A stretch of 64,000 bases of DNA. Origin: Cristatella mucedo (taxonomy: Eukaryota > Bryozoa > Phylactolaemata > Cristatellidae). Under the pieces are notes generated by a model that saw only the letters and a program-made list of their open reading frames with translations, did not search any database and was not told the origin of the DNA. A program made the position numbers and the translations under genes. Shown piece by piece: positions 1-10,364 of the stretch. The DNA lies in contig WPIO01000118.1 of assembly GCA_009760855.2 (NCBI GenBank), positions 1,184,513 through 1,248,512 of the forward strand, given 5' to 3'. Within the stretch, counting starts at the first letter, position 1, and every line of letters starts with the position of its first letter.

Positions 1-270
1 GGTAGCAGACCACATGAAACATTGTACTTGTGCCTTGTCAACCCAGGTGGAGGCTCATTCAGTGCATCCTGAATGTCTGCCACCACTTTGGGTGTGTTTC
101 TTGCATGCGAATGACTGGTTTCATGATCCATACTTATAAGAACCGTAAAGGGAGCGTGCCCAATCATTTCCGTCTCATAACCCATTTTTATACTCTTTGA
201 AAGCACTCCTTTTATGTGGAGAATGCTTTTCATGGCACCAGAGATTGGCAGGGTGCTTACTTTATCTAAT
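1..270. other. Left edge, no gene seen
   Basis: No open frame or recognisable domain was found here. The first 18 bases resemble a stretch of LINE family B near 22,590 (shared cagaccacatgaa core), so the edge may start inside a B fragment. The remainder is unassigned. Confidence 0.3.
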
Positions 271-1353
271 AATACTAATAATAATACCAATGCACTTGAT
301 AAGGCACCCTCAGAAAACTCCGTCACTTTTTAGGTGCTTTACAGTTGCTGCAAATGGAAACCAGATTGAATTGTGAGTAATATCATGCTTAATAAACAAC
401 ATGAACAACTTGGTTAGGGGTGACACTCACAGGATAAGCATGAGAATGTGGTTTTTTCAGGATGCACATTGTCAGCTTGCATAAGCTCATCAAGGTTGAA
501 TCACAGGGACCCACTAAATGCTGTCCTAAATAGAGTTTTTAAGTTCTTTTTAAATGCAGTCAAATCTGGGGATGTTCTGACAAGCGTCGGGAGAGAGTGC
601 CAGGCTTTAGGAGCATGCAACGAAATGCACGGTCTTCAAAGAATTAAGGTTTGTAGTAGGTTTTGGTTAACCTATGGGATTCCGAAAAGCTGGTGGTACG
701 ATGCTTGGTCTGGTGGGGGAATATATCTGTGATATAGGCTGGAGCCAAAGAATAAAGTAAAGTGAAAGTGGGCAAAAAAACTTCAAAATTGGTCCATTGC
801 TTGACCGGTAGCCAGTGCAGGTAGGCTAGAAGTGATTTGATGTGGCAACTGCAACGTCCATGACAGACAAGCCTAGCTGCTGAGTTGTGTACCATCTGTA
901 ATCGCCTGACTGCACATGCTGGTAGGCCAGCAAGCAGTGAGTTTCAGAAGTTGAGTCTGGACGTCACGAATGTATGGACCAGTTTAGACGTGGTTCTTTG
1001 TTTAAAGAAGCCCAAATTTTAGCAATGTTATATAGCTGATAGTAAGCTGATTTGACTGTGGTGCTGATGTGGTCGTCTAACAAGAGGTCACTTTGGAACA
1101 TGACACTTAGATTTCGAGCTGATTCAGCAGGAGATATGCTGACAGAGCCGATTTTGATCGTCAGCCTTTCTAATTTCTGAATCACAATGGGTTTGCCCAT
1201 AACTAGTAAGTTAGTTTTATCATATTTTTAGCTTGAGAAAATTTACTGCTATCCACGTGCGGAAGTCATCAATACAGGCAGCTAGTGAGTTGAGAGAATT
1301 CGAGAGGCTCGAAGGCTGGGAGGGATCTAGCTTGTGATTGGCAATCACATCAG

Positions 1354-1355
<2 letters not shown>

Positions 1356-1423
<68 letters not shown>
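1356..1423. repeat. (GA)n microsatellite
   Basis: A nearly perfect GA tract of about 68 bases lies inside LINE family B. Other B copies (for example 37,700 and 61,490) have only the short precursor gcaagagggagag at this place, so the tract grew after insertion. Confidence 0.95.
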
Positions 1424-1426
<3 letters not shown>

Positions 1427-2884
1427 AAACCGTAAAAAGAACCAGACCTAGCATGGAGCCCTGCGGTACCCCATATTTCAGAGCTACCTTAGATGACCTT
1501 TGTCCAATCACATCAATTGTCTGGAGACTCCCACTGAGACCTGATCTGAGCCTCTGTAGAGCAATGCCATTGATGCCCAGATGAGATGAGAGGCTCTCTG
1601 AAAGAACTTTGTGATCGACAGTATCAAAAGCTGCCGAAAGATGGAGCGAAACAGCAGAGACACTCTAACTCTATCTGCTTTCCAATGTAGGTCGTTGTAC
1701 ACCCTAAGCAGTGCTGACTCTGTGAAGTGATAAGCTCTAAAGATACACTGGAACCTATTAGCAAGATTCTAAGTTTCAAGATATGAGTTCAGCTGGTCTG
1801 CCAGGACCCGTTCCAGTGTCTTTGATAGGAATGGCACAACGGAGACTGGGCGGTTGCAGCTCAAGTTCTCTTGGTCTAGTGTCGCTTTCTTGAGAAGTAG
1901 CCTGACTACAGCTTTTTTAAATGTGCTGGGACATGACCTGAGGCTAATGTCACATTGATGATGTTAGTTATGCCAATCAGCAGCAGATCAAGGCTACATA
2001 GGAGCAGGACAGTGGGAATAGGGTCCAGAGGACTTGTTGTGTTCTTCGATTGGGATATGAGCTTCAGCACGAGATCACTAGTAACCTGCTTGAATGCAGA
2101 CATTGAGGAGCAGCCAGAAATCGGGAACAACGTTCTAGGGTGGATGTTGTCATCGCAGGGATGGACTCTATGATATTGTCTATTGTCTGCACAAAGAATA
2201 GAGAGAAGCGATTGGGTGGATCATCGCCAGGATCACCAGGTAAGGAGCCAATCTGAGAGCAGTTGAGGAGATGGTTGATCGTCGGCATCAGCATTTTTGC
2301 ATTTTGCATCTGTGATTCAACAAAGTTTTTATAGAAGATATATTTGGCCTTTGCTAGGTTTGATTGGTACGGCTTTCAGTAGTCTTCATATGCCTGTCGA
2401 TGGCCAGTCAGTCCTGATTGGTTGCAAGGTTTTTCAAGCTTGAGCTTTAGGCGAGGGCGCACAGTGTGCTTTGTCAGAGGTTCAAACTCGTTGAGCATGT
2501 CAGCTAGTGTCGTTTTGTGGTCCTCTACCAATGATGACAGATCGGAGGGAGGCGAAGCAGATATTCTCGGACGGACAGCATCGATGTCAAGGGTCTTGAG
2601 GTTTCGTGATTCACAGGTTATTTTAGAGGAGGAAGTAGGAACACACTGTAGATTGAATGAGATCTGCATGTGGTCAGATAAGCATGATTTGGTAATAATT
2701 GGTGATCACAAAGTGCAGTTGTATGAGAAAATCTTGTCCCGTGTGACCCTTACTGTGAGTACGACCATGCACCTGAGCCACAAGAGACAGTGGGTCAGTT
2801 AATGCATGAAATTCAGTGCTGAAGGTGTGAGTCAAGTTATCAAAGTGAACGTTGAAATAAATATTAAGGATGGATTAATATTTT

Positions 2885-3012
2885 TATGTAATATATAATA
2901 TATATATATATATATAGTAATATAATATATATTATATTATAGTATATTATATATAATATAGAGTATAATCTATATATATATATATATTTAATATTATATA
3001 ATAATAATATTT
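2885..3012. repeat. AT-rich simple repeat
   Basis: Imperfect TA/ATA runs replace the part of LINE B that should encode the endonuclease GDFN region. No coding content. Confidence 0.9.
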
Positions 3013-3929
3013 GGTATTATACCCATAACGAGGAAGGATCGATTTCTTGCACACAGAATCCAAAAGAGATCGGAAAAATCTGAGATTAAGGAGGATTTTG
3101 TACCTGCTGGGCGATAGACTACTGCCACTATCGGTAGCTTGTTTTCTGGTGAGACCAAGAACATTGATTCAAAAGACTGCTTCGAAGGTACTGCAAATGG
3201 CTTGAAGTGGAATTTCAAACGCATGATAATGTAGCTACTACACCTCCAGTTTTGATTGATCTAGGGGTGCGAAAGAATTCGAAACCATTCGGAATTACAC
3301 CTTTAATTGTCGGGCTGTTTATCTATTTTAGCAAGTTTTTAGGGCAATCAGGTCGACACCATTTTCAGAAATAATGTCGCTTTTTACCAGAGGTTTATTG
3401 CAAAGTGAGCAAGGATTCCAAAGGCAAGCGTTAAGTCTCTCCGATGGAGTTATAACAGGCTTGATGACCGCTAGGTTCAACAGATTCACTGTGATGCATG
3501 CGGGGAACGTGAGGAGTGGTTCGAGACAATGCTAGGAATACCAAGTGAGCAAATCAGCTCGCAGTTCCAACCCAACGAGTGGCTTCTGATCTGGTGCTTC
3601 CGGCGACGGTTCCGGCTTTGGGGCACTTTTCTTTTGTTAATGCATAGTTCACGAATCTTAGAAACAGCATGAATATCTAGAAATGCATTTGATCAGCGAT
3701 GACGAAGCAATAAATGCTGCTGACGATCATAACTACCCTGCAGGTTACTAGCCACCGGCATCGCTAAGGCAGTTGCCAGTGTGGCAGACCCAGTAGCCCG
3801 AAGGGATAAACGGCTACATTTTCGTAATTAATTTGGTGTTAAGGTCAAATAACAATCAGAATAATTTTAAACACCTCTTAGCTGTATATTTTTCCCTGTA
3901 CGATGTTCGCAAGAACTTCGATTTCCGGA

Positions 3930-4700
3930 AGTATTCTGCAATGATTACGAATGGGTGTTTGAGGGCTCTAAATCAGGAGGCGAGAACGTCGACTTAGTGT
4001 TCCTCAACCTGCAGAATGCATTCGGCAGCATCCCATATGTCTCAATGCTCCGTGTGGTCCGGCATGCTGTATGGGATGAGACTTTATGCAGTTTAATTAG
4101 ATGCCTCTATGCTTGTTCGATCCTGGTGCTTTGGGTGCAAGACAAAATGCTGGTGGCATTCTCTAGGGCTGCCAGTGTCTAGCAGGGCAACTGTCTATGG
4201 CTGATCCTTTTTCATTTGGTGATTCAACCAGTTATAAGACTCCCTAATAGCATGCACTAGTCCTGCCTCAAGCTTGAATGAACCTTGCAGTCAGTTTCGC
4301 ATTGGCAGATGACCTCGCCCTCTTCTCAGCCTTATCTTGCCTTCAAGCCCTGGCTTCAGCAGCTGCACAGGCTGCCTCAATGCCGGGCATGCCGTTCCAG
4401 CATGCGTAGTACTGTGTTATTGCCAACACAAGGGTGTGAAGACCGTGCCAGCCTCAGTCACCCTACTCTGCAGGAGACGGATTCTGATATGCCTGAGAAC
4501 GAATCCTGGCCTATCTCAGAGCCCCGCATGGTCTTGTCAGCCTTGTGGCGAAACAAAGAAGGCTTGCTCTTTCTGTTTCTCAACGAACACCTATCCTAAC
4601 CTATTCGAGCACCATCCTAGGTGCTGAGCAAGCACGCCTCAGACTGTGATCACCCTTACAGTAGAAAGTCGTTGCCTTAGCCGAGCCATTCCCAGCTTTG
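3930..4700 (+). mobile_element. Third LINE family (D): reverse-transcriptase remnant
   Basis: Frame 3,955-4,182 reads DLVFLNLQNAFGSIPY, followed by a helical stretch ending LIRCLYAC. This is the RT palm motif with the AFGS-I/V-P signature of non-LTR elements other than families A and B. Further on, another frame at about 4,290-4,320 reads VSFALADDLALFSAL, which supplies the catalytic (A)DD motif. Around 4,500-4,600 there is a Cys-rich piece (CQPCGETKKACSFC), possibly a decayed zinc finger. Stops and frameshifts separate all three, so this is a dead fragment. The exact clade is not assigned. Confidence 0.7.
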
Positions 4701-5600
4701 ATGGTGCTGTCAGCAGGGTTGGCCAGATCTCACTGTAGTCAGAAGCACAAGTGCCTCAGGCCACTATCCTGTAACCTCTTGCTGGCCAGTCATGAAGTGC
4801 TCCATCTGTTTTCTTGTTACCCTGATTTCATCGAGCACTTAGTACTACTGTCTTTTGCATGCGGTTGCTAGCAGTTCAAAAGGCTTGTGGAATGCCTTGC
4901 TTCGGCGGCCCAGCCTGCAAGGCACAAGGTGAGCCACAGCATGTCGACTTGCAGATTCTCCACCAGTGGTCACTTCTCAACCAGGGGTCTTGGCCTGTCG
5001 TTCCAGGCTTGTAAGTTCCTGCATTGACAATGCCTGACAAAACTCTCCTGGTATGCATGGGTGAGGCAAGCAACTCCCCTGTAACCATATGCTACATCCT
5101 AACAGTCAGATCTATCATACTCTCGTAAGTCTAGATTCTGTAAATTATTGTACAATACAAATGTCTGATGATCGTATCATGCTTGCAGCCAAATTAAATT
5201 CAGAAGTAGCTCGAAAATCGTCTGAATCGCCATTTATGTTTTCCCTTTGAGCCTGTAACAATGTTAGTTTAATTAAAAAGGCAAGGCATAATAAAGATTA
5301 GTGGAATTCAAATACACTGGTGGTTTAAAGTAAGATGTGTCTGGATTAATGTTTTCTGGGTATCTAATGTTTCACTAGTACTTGCAAGATGCAGATGAAT
5401 AAAGACGTAAAATACGCATGCATTAGTGACTATCAAGCTGTGAAAAATGCCTTTAAGTTCTTATCCTGACCCAAACGACAGGCAACGGCTTAGTTTCTTC
5501 ATACGGAGCTTATCATCTGCACCAGTTTCAGGATTCTCGTTTCCTCAGGGTTTCTATAGTCAATACACTAGCCGTTTAATTATTACTCTGACGACACACT
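4700..5600. other. Unassigned stretch
   Basis: No gene is supported. The first few hundred bases (to about 5,100) have the same moderate base composition as the RT remnant before them and may be its 3' part. After that the DNA is ordinary AT-rich sequence without convincing exons. Confidence 0.3.
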
Positions 5601-5603
5601 AGG

Positions 5604-6480
5604 TACATAGCCGAGTTCCACAGGTTAGAGGCTAATTGCACCAGAGTCCAGCCATGCTCTGGCTAAGCAACCGATCACCCAGCTGCTGAGCTAGGGTAAG
5701 ACAAGCAGCCGTCAGGTTAGACATATTTAAGAAATCGCATGAGCCAGTAAACATGGGGATCATGCATAAAGTAAGCTATTGGGGCACAAGACGACGAAGC
5801 GAGTGTGAACAAACGCATTACCTGGTCAGTCAGCTTCCTTAGTCCTGCTGTTGCACCAACTACGTTCGTACGCTACGAGCCCATGTCGTAACAGATTCAG
5901 CAAGCTGAACATCTGCTTGGTTAGTCGGTGTCGACATCTACCAGAGCCGAGAGCTTCTGACGAAAGACCCCAACTCAGGTGGGGCCACGAACAAGCTACA
6001 CGGGAAAGTTGAATGTACAAGTAACAACAACGAGCTGGTTGTCTAGTTTCACTCGGGCCTTGGGCACTCGCGGCCTTGCATGCATGGCCTCATCCTAGCT
6101 GATTTAACAGCCTTTTTTGTATAGCGACAGAAGAGCCTTTACGGCTATCACCACCACTTGCAGTGGCGATAAAGAATCGCCCACCACAGGAATCAAACCC
6201 ACGACCTCGGGACCGAGATCGTGAAAGCAACCGCCTTACCTAGTGTGCCATCATGGCTCACCCATCACCGGAGCATGCCTACACCCATCTAGGTGCACAA
6301 CTCGGCGAGACCGGGAGCCTGCAAAACCGCAACTTACTCGGCCAACTTTTCTTACCTAAGAGCTCGGTGACTTATCGTCCCAGACATCCGGCCATACCCA
6401 GAGGTCAGACCCAGACCTAGCCGGTGACCCTTGCCACATTACAGCCGCCCAGTCCCAGCCAACAGAACGTAGCCTGGGTA
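5604..6480. mobile_element. Family C element, solo LTR-like copy
   Basis: A GC-richer block matches 40,700-41,245 and 61,743-61,980 along most of its length. Shared landmarks are the gtgtgaacaaacg/ggtcagtc segment, the ggttagtcggtgtcgac segment, the tactcggccaact segment and the cctagccggtgaccctt segment. It ends ...GGGTACA and begins near a GCCGAGTT motif like the other copies, fitting the TG...CA ends of LTRs only loosely. A SINE is inserted in it at 6,096-6,262. No protein-coding potential is seen. Confidence 0.5.
6096..6262 (-). mobile_element. tRNA-derived SINE inside family C
   Basis: On the minus strand it reads a tRNA-like head (ggtgagccatgatggcacactaggtaag), a B-box-like segment (ggtttgattcc) and the SINE body, ending in tagctgat. 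It matches the best copy at 55,789-55,974. It interrupts family C, so the insertion is younger than that copy. Confidence 0.8.
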
Positions 6481-6489
6481 CAGGTAAGG

Positions 6490-6605
6490 GGGTTGCTCAT
6501 TACAACCCCCTTTTCGAAGTCATGGGTTCGTATCCTATGGTGGACGATCTTGCACTGCCTTTGCAAGCTGGAGGGATAGCGTTAAAAGCTCTTCTGCTGC
6601 AATGC
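6490..6605 (+). mobile_element. SINE fragment
   Basis: It holds gtcatgggttcgtatcc (B box) followed by the SINE body (gacgatcttgcactgcctttgcaagctgg and aaaagctcttctgctgc). The tRNA head is degraded. Same family as 55,789-55,974. Confidence 0.65.
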
Positions 6606-6734
6606 AAAAAAGAGTGCTGCATCAGCTGGTACTTTATCCACTTAATGACAGTTTGTGATTGATACTTTTGCTCATCTTGTCCTTTGAATTATGCACACAC
6701 ACTTAAAAACACACACACTCATATGTATACATGT

Positions 6735-6930
6735 ATTTTCATTTATTTAAATATTAATATATATATATATATATTTATATATATATGTTGTAATATAATA
6801 CTTACATTAGGAGAAAAACACCTGATTCGCAGGGGCCGCCGTAGTGGTTGTAGGTCATTTCCGCCCGGACGTTTCCCTCGAATATTTCCCCCGGGATGTG
6901 GCATTTCCACCTATTTTAACGAATGTGTAA

Positions 6931-6965
<35 letters not shown>
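6735..6965. repeat. AT microsatellites flanking a GC-rich inverted-repeat arm
   Basis: TA tracts at about 6,745-6,790 and 6,930-6,965 bracket a short GC-rich block at 6,825-6,920 that is one arm of the inverted repeat described at 6,856-6,909. Confidence 0.85.
6856..6909 (+). repeat. Inverted repeat, left arm
   Basis: The reverse complement of this block aligns with 7,637-7,698. Both contain ggaaatg, a C-rich spacer, ggggaaa, then ccgggcgg or a similar run. Translated in opposite directions, both give FPR-(I/K)-FP-(P/L)-G motifs, showing that the match extends over about 50 bases. The element it belongs to is unknown. Confidence 0.55.
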
Positions 6966-6967
<2 letters not shown>

Positions 6968-7380
6968 CATAATGATGGAAATGGAAATATTGTGTGTAAT
7001 GGTATGTGTGTGTGTGTGTACACATGATTAAATAAAGTTCATGCTCTAATAAAACAAAATAAACTCAGTATGATTTGAGGAATGAATGGATTATGAGGAG
7101 GGTTACTAATGGCGCGAACGGCTGTGATGGTGGCGGCTGCTGCGGTTATGGTAGCGGCGAGCTATGCAGTTTGGTCCAGCGGAAGTTAGGTCCTGCTTGA
7201 TGCCACCAGGCACGTGCTCGTACCCGTCAAAACGGGCGCACGCTGCGGCATGCCGAGCGTTCTGCAAATGAGCGCTAAGCCTCAGAAGTTTACTGAGTAT
7301 AGCTCAACATCAAGAGATCTAGTTATGCCCTTGTGCACACTAATTTAAGCACGGAATACGTGCAAGGTCCGCCCTATACC
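6965..7380. other. Unassigned stretch between inverted-repeat arms
   Basis: It contains a short TG run (7,000-7,020) and a GC-rich patch with a 26-codon Ala/Val-rich frame (7,109-7,189) that I do not regard as a gene. No similarity to the LINE or SINE families here was recognised. Confidence 0.3.
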
Positions 7381-7638
7381 CTGATAGTTAAACCCTAAAG
7401 GTTAAAGCCTAAAGCCTAAAAATCCTATACGCTAAATTGTAAACCCTAAAACCTTAAACGCTGACGCTAAACATTAAGCCCCTGAACACTAAACCCTAAA
7501 CCTTAAAAACCCCAAACTCTAAACCCTCAACCCTAAAAACCATAAACCCCAAATTCTAAAGCATAAACCTTACAAACTATAAACCTTGAAACCCTATTCA
7601 TTGACCCCTAAAACCTAAACCCTAAACCCTATACCAGG
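7380..7638. repeat. Degenerate CCCTAAA telomere-like array
   Basis: Many heptamers and near-heptamers of the form (c)cctaaa, aaaccctaaa and cctaaacc run for about 250 bases on this strand, with numerous single-base changes. The unit equals the TTTAGGG telomere type on the other strand. Its irregularity and the ordinary DNA on both sides make it an interstitial, decaying tract rather than a chromosome end. Confidence 0.75.
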
Positions 7639-7698
7639 GGGAAATGTCCCACCCCAGGGGAAACTTCCGGGGAAAATGCCTGGGAGGGGGAATGTCCG
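7637..7698 (-). repeat. Inverted repeat, right arm
   Basis: Counterpart of 6,856-6,909. It is internally repetitive: the ggggaaa-t-g(t/c)c unit occurs about three times, so part of the similarity could come from a short tandem motif. It begins where the telomere-like array ends. Confidence 0.5.
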
Positions 7699-7699
7699 G

Positions 7700-8410
7700 G
7701 GCAACTCTGGGGGATTCTCCGTACCCTGCCGAAGCTACCAGGACTCCCGTTTCAGGTGCAGAGACCTCACAGCTTCCGACCCGTAAATGGCGTCCAAGAT
7801 GCACAGCTGCAGCAACGCTGAAGTATCATAGTGAGCAAGGCTGAGTTCCACAAGTCGGGCTTCATTATTTGGTTACCGGCTGACTTCGGAGGGTCTCACT
7901 ATTGCCGTCCGGTAGTCAGCTGTCAGTTCAGACCCAGATATCACCACACACGCTTCTACCTGTTTCTATTTTCACCATTGTGTTCACGCGGTGTGTACCG
8001 CCATTGCGTTCTGGCTGCCGTCTTATGACACCGTTACGTCCACTACGACCGCGTCCGTGAGGTTGTCAACGGTCAGCTCCGACTTAAGAGGCGGCCCCCA
8101 AGTAGTGGGAAGGTGTGACCCGCCTAAAAATTAAATCCGGCGGTGGCCGGAAGAACCCTGATTAGGCGACACACAACTAGGTTGTGGCGAGCAGTTATTG
8201 CTTGCAGCATCAGACGGAAGTGGCTTATAAGATTCGAGATTGGAAGCCTACGATTCATTAAGAGGGGTGAACTTCATTTTTGGTCCGATTGCCAATTCTA
8301 ACATCTTCAATTATCAGCTGCTTTTAATTACAATGTAATGTAGTACAACAAACACTGGGTGCCTGCGAGGCTGAGGAATTCGTATAGCATTCTCAAAGAA
8401 AACAACATTT
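7700..8410. other. GC-richer unassigned block
   Basis: A block richer in G and C than its surroundings, with short overlapping frames but no recognisable domain. It may be the remainder of the element whose arm is at 7,637-7,698. Confidence 0.3.
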
Positions 8411-8424
8411 CAGTATGCTATATA

Positions 8425-8444
8425 TGCTCTCTCTCTCTCTCTAT

Positions 8445-8477
<33 letters not shown>

Positions 8478-8548
8478 TGTTACATATATATATATATATT
8501 ATATATATACATTTATATATATATATATAATGTAACACACACATATAT

Positions 8549-8590
<42 letters not shown>
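8425..8590. repeat. (CT)n and (AT)n microsatellites
   Basis: A short CT run is followed by long TA tracts with short interruptions such as gttacatat and taacacacac. Any open frame here is an artefact of the repeat. Confidence 0.95.
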
Positions 8591-8592
<2 letters not shown>

Positions 8593-8618
8593 TAGAGGTA
8601 TACGTTTATATTTTCCAG

Positions 8619-8711
8619 ATGGATACTAGAATGCTTATATATCGCTTCGTATTGAAGCAGAAGCTCAGGGCATCTGTAGTGAATGTGTACCTTAAAAAAT
8701 CAAGGCAATAT
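8619..8711 (+). CDS. Possible upstream exon of the UBR1/2-like gene
   Basis: After a good acceptor (tttatattttccag, ending 8,618) an open frame reads [14 protein letters not shown] and then [16 protein letters not shown] before a stop. Its position and character resemble the UBR1/2 segment just before the part encoded at 13,507 (a helix followed by a Y..L...Y pattern). No donor gives the phase needed to splice directly to 13,507, so either a further small exon lies between or this is chance. The boundaries given are the acceptor and the in-frame stop. Confidence 0.3.
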
Positions 8712-8719
8712 TAGTTGCA

Positions 8720-9730
8720 TAAGATTTGACGAAAATAATTTTCAGAAAATATGTTCTGTTGAGTAACGCCTTCAATCGCTAATGGTCTTTCGGACAAGCC
8801 AACGGACTGATCATAAAAGGATGACTGGAGAAACAGAGGAGCCGAGCCTTGGTGTAGCTGTTTAGCTGGATATGAACAAGCTTAGCCGTTTCATGCCTGG
8901 GAAGTCACCTTTAGAACTTTAATACGCATTCACGGATCTACCTTAAGCGATCGTAGCTTCTTCAGTATTTCACACCTATGGCTGACGAGCTGGAATTTTG
9001 TTGCTACAATGTATCAATATTCATTGCCATCTGAAGTGTCCCAAAGTTTTTATAACCCAGCTGAACTTAAATGCAGTACTCATACCAAGACATTACCTGA
9101 GGCTGCTAGGAGTTATGTTTTTTCCTTTATTAGGTGTAATTTTGTCCATAGACATTAAGCATTATTTTTATACAACTGGTTAGCAGCATAAAGACTGTAT
9201 TAAGCAGCATCAGATCTTTAGCCGTCTTTTTACATTACCGCAGGTGACTTGTTGACATGCAGATAATATGCATTAAACCAGTTTATAGTCATCACCTGGC
9301 ATGAATGATTTTGAAACAAACATATGCTTTACTAAACCTAAAAGAAAAAAGCTAGCCTCCAAAAGATACAGGAAATCTGGACTTAGGCGATATCATTGTA
9401 GACACAAAAAATATATTTGAAAGAGAGAAATGAATACCTGAGCAATATGCAGCTGAAGGACATACGAGGGAATGCATGGTTCTAATTGTCATTCCTAATT
9501 AACACTTGAAGTCATATTTTAGCACTGGGGAAGCCTACTGTAAATTCTATACAATTGCTTCTAAGCCTTCGTAATCCAAGCCACTGTAAATTGCAAAATT
9601 GATACCAATGGTGAAGCTACTAAACATCGCTTAAGTATGGTTAGCCAGTTTGAATTAGGTCACCTCTTGATTTAAGGAATACATATTTCATTCGTATAAA
9701 GACCTAAGATAACTTAATCTCTATTCAGGC
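8720..9730. other. Intronic or intergenic DNA, no feature
   Basis: AT-rich unique-looking sequence. One short hydrophobic frame (8,998-9,183) has no splice-site support or recognisable domain. Confidence 0.3.
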
Positions 9731-9734
9731 ACTT

Positions 9735-9785
9735 TATAAATGGTGCAGGGCTCGAACCCACGACCTGGCCAGACCTTAGTAGGGG
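9735..9785 (-). mobile_element. SINE head fragment
   Basis: The stretch ggctcgaacccacgacctggcc is the reverse complement of a tRNA-like B box as found in the SINE copies here. The body is missing, so this is a short relic. Confidence 0.4.
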
Positions 9786-9904
9786 CAATGTAATCATCAT
9801 GCATTTACAGGAAGTTAAAGTTATTACAGATATGTCTAACAAGTCTACTCTTGTATTACCGGTCACTGATTCTGGAATATTTTGTATTACTTGCTTTTAC
9901 GGAT

Positions 9905-10110
9905 GTGTGATAATAATAATAACAATAATGCTCTCGATAAAGCCTCTCAGAGAACTAAATCTCTGTCTACGCAATTTACATTTGCTGCAAAGGAAAATGC
10001 AATTGAATGGTCAGCAATATCAAGCTTGATAAACAACATGAATATCATGGTTAGGGATGACATGCACAGGGTCAGCATGCAAATGTGGTTAGTGGCTGCA
10101 TGACCTTTGG
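9905..10110 (-). mobile_element. LINE family B 3'-end fragment
   Basis: It begins with an AAT-type tract (ataataataataacaataatg) and continues with the family B 3' UTR landmarks ctcgataaagc, tttacatttgctgc, attgaatggtcag and gcatgcaaatgtggttagtggc. The element is truncated to its last 200 bases. Confidence 0.8.
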
Positions 10111-10194
10111 TAGGTCCACATCATTACAGCAATGATTTTGCAGGTTTACCAGCAGGGTTCTGAGCTTATAAGGAAAGCTGTGTATGGTTTATAG

Positions 10195-10362
10195 TTACAA
10201 AGTTCAATCAAGAAACGCCACTCGCCTGTCCTAATATTACCCACCCTCATATTAGCGAGTGCCTATAGCTCCGCATTTTTACAAAGTTCAATCGAGAAAA
10301 GCCACTTCGCTGGCCTTATATTACCCTGTCTCATATTAGTGAGTGCAGCGATATTACTTCCC
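10195..10362. repeat. Diverged tandem duplication, period about 84
   Basis: Two adjacent units begin ttacaaagttcaatc-aagaaa at 10,195 and 10,279. Both continue with the pattern gccact(t)cgc-tg-cct-atattaccc and end with tcatatta-gagtgc. Several substitutions separate them. Function unknown. Confidence 0.75.
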
Positions 10363-10364
10363 GT

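Larger units (their letters stand above)
275..3650 (-). mobile_element. LINE family B, nearly full-length but decayed
   Basis: A CR1/L2-like non-LTR retrotransposon read right to left. Its 5' endonuclease part is near 3,000-3,230 on the minus strand (a VVYRPAG-type motif and an LVMG motif where a GDFN motif is expected). A linker near 2,400-2,670, reverse-transcriptase remnants and the 3' UTR follow. The 3' end at about 275-300 runs into an AAT-type tract, the characteristic end of this family. No long frame survives; there are many stops and shifts. A (GA)n tract at 1,356-1,423 and an AT tract near 2,890-3,010 interrupt it. Family membership rests on direct similarity to the copies at 22-24 kb, 28-29 kb and 37-39 kb. 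Confidence 0.75.

Noticed and set aside
6490..6605. Possible functional tRNA gene from the ggttcg B box
   Set aside because: The sequence matches the SINE body and lacks a foldable cloverleaf; the same holds for the other B-box hits.
7109..7189. 26-codon Ala/Val-rich frame starting MARTAVMV, resembling a signal peptide
   Set aside because: Too short and in a GC-rich trinucleotide-like patch, with no splice or promoter support.
8415..8600. Tyr/Ile-rich open frame
   Set aside because: Produced by AT microsatellites; only the part after 8,618 has any coding character.
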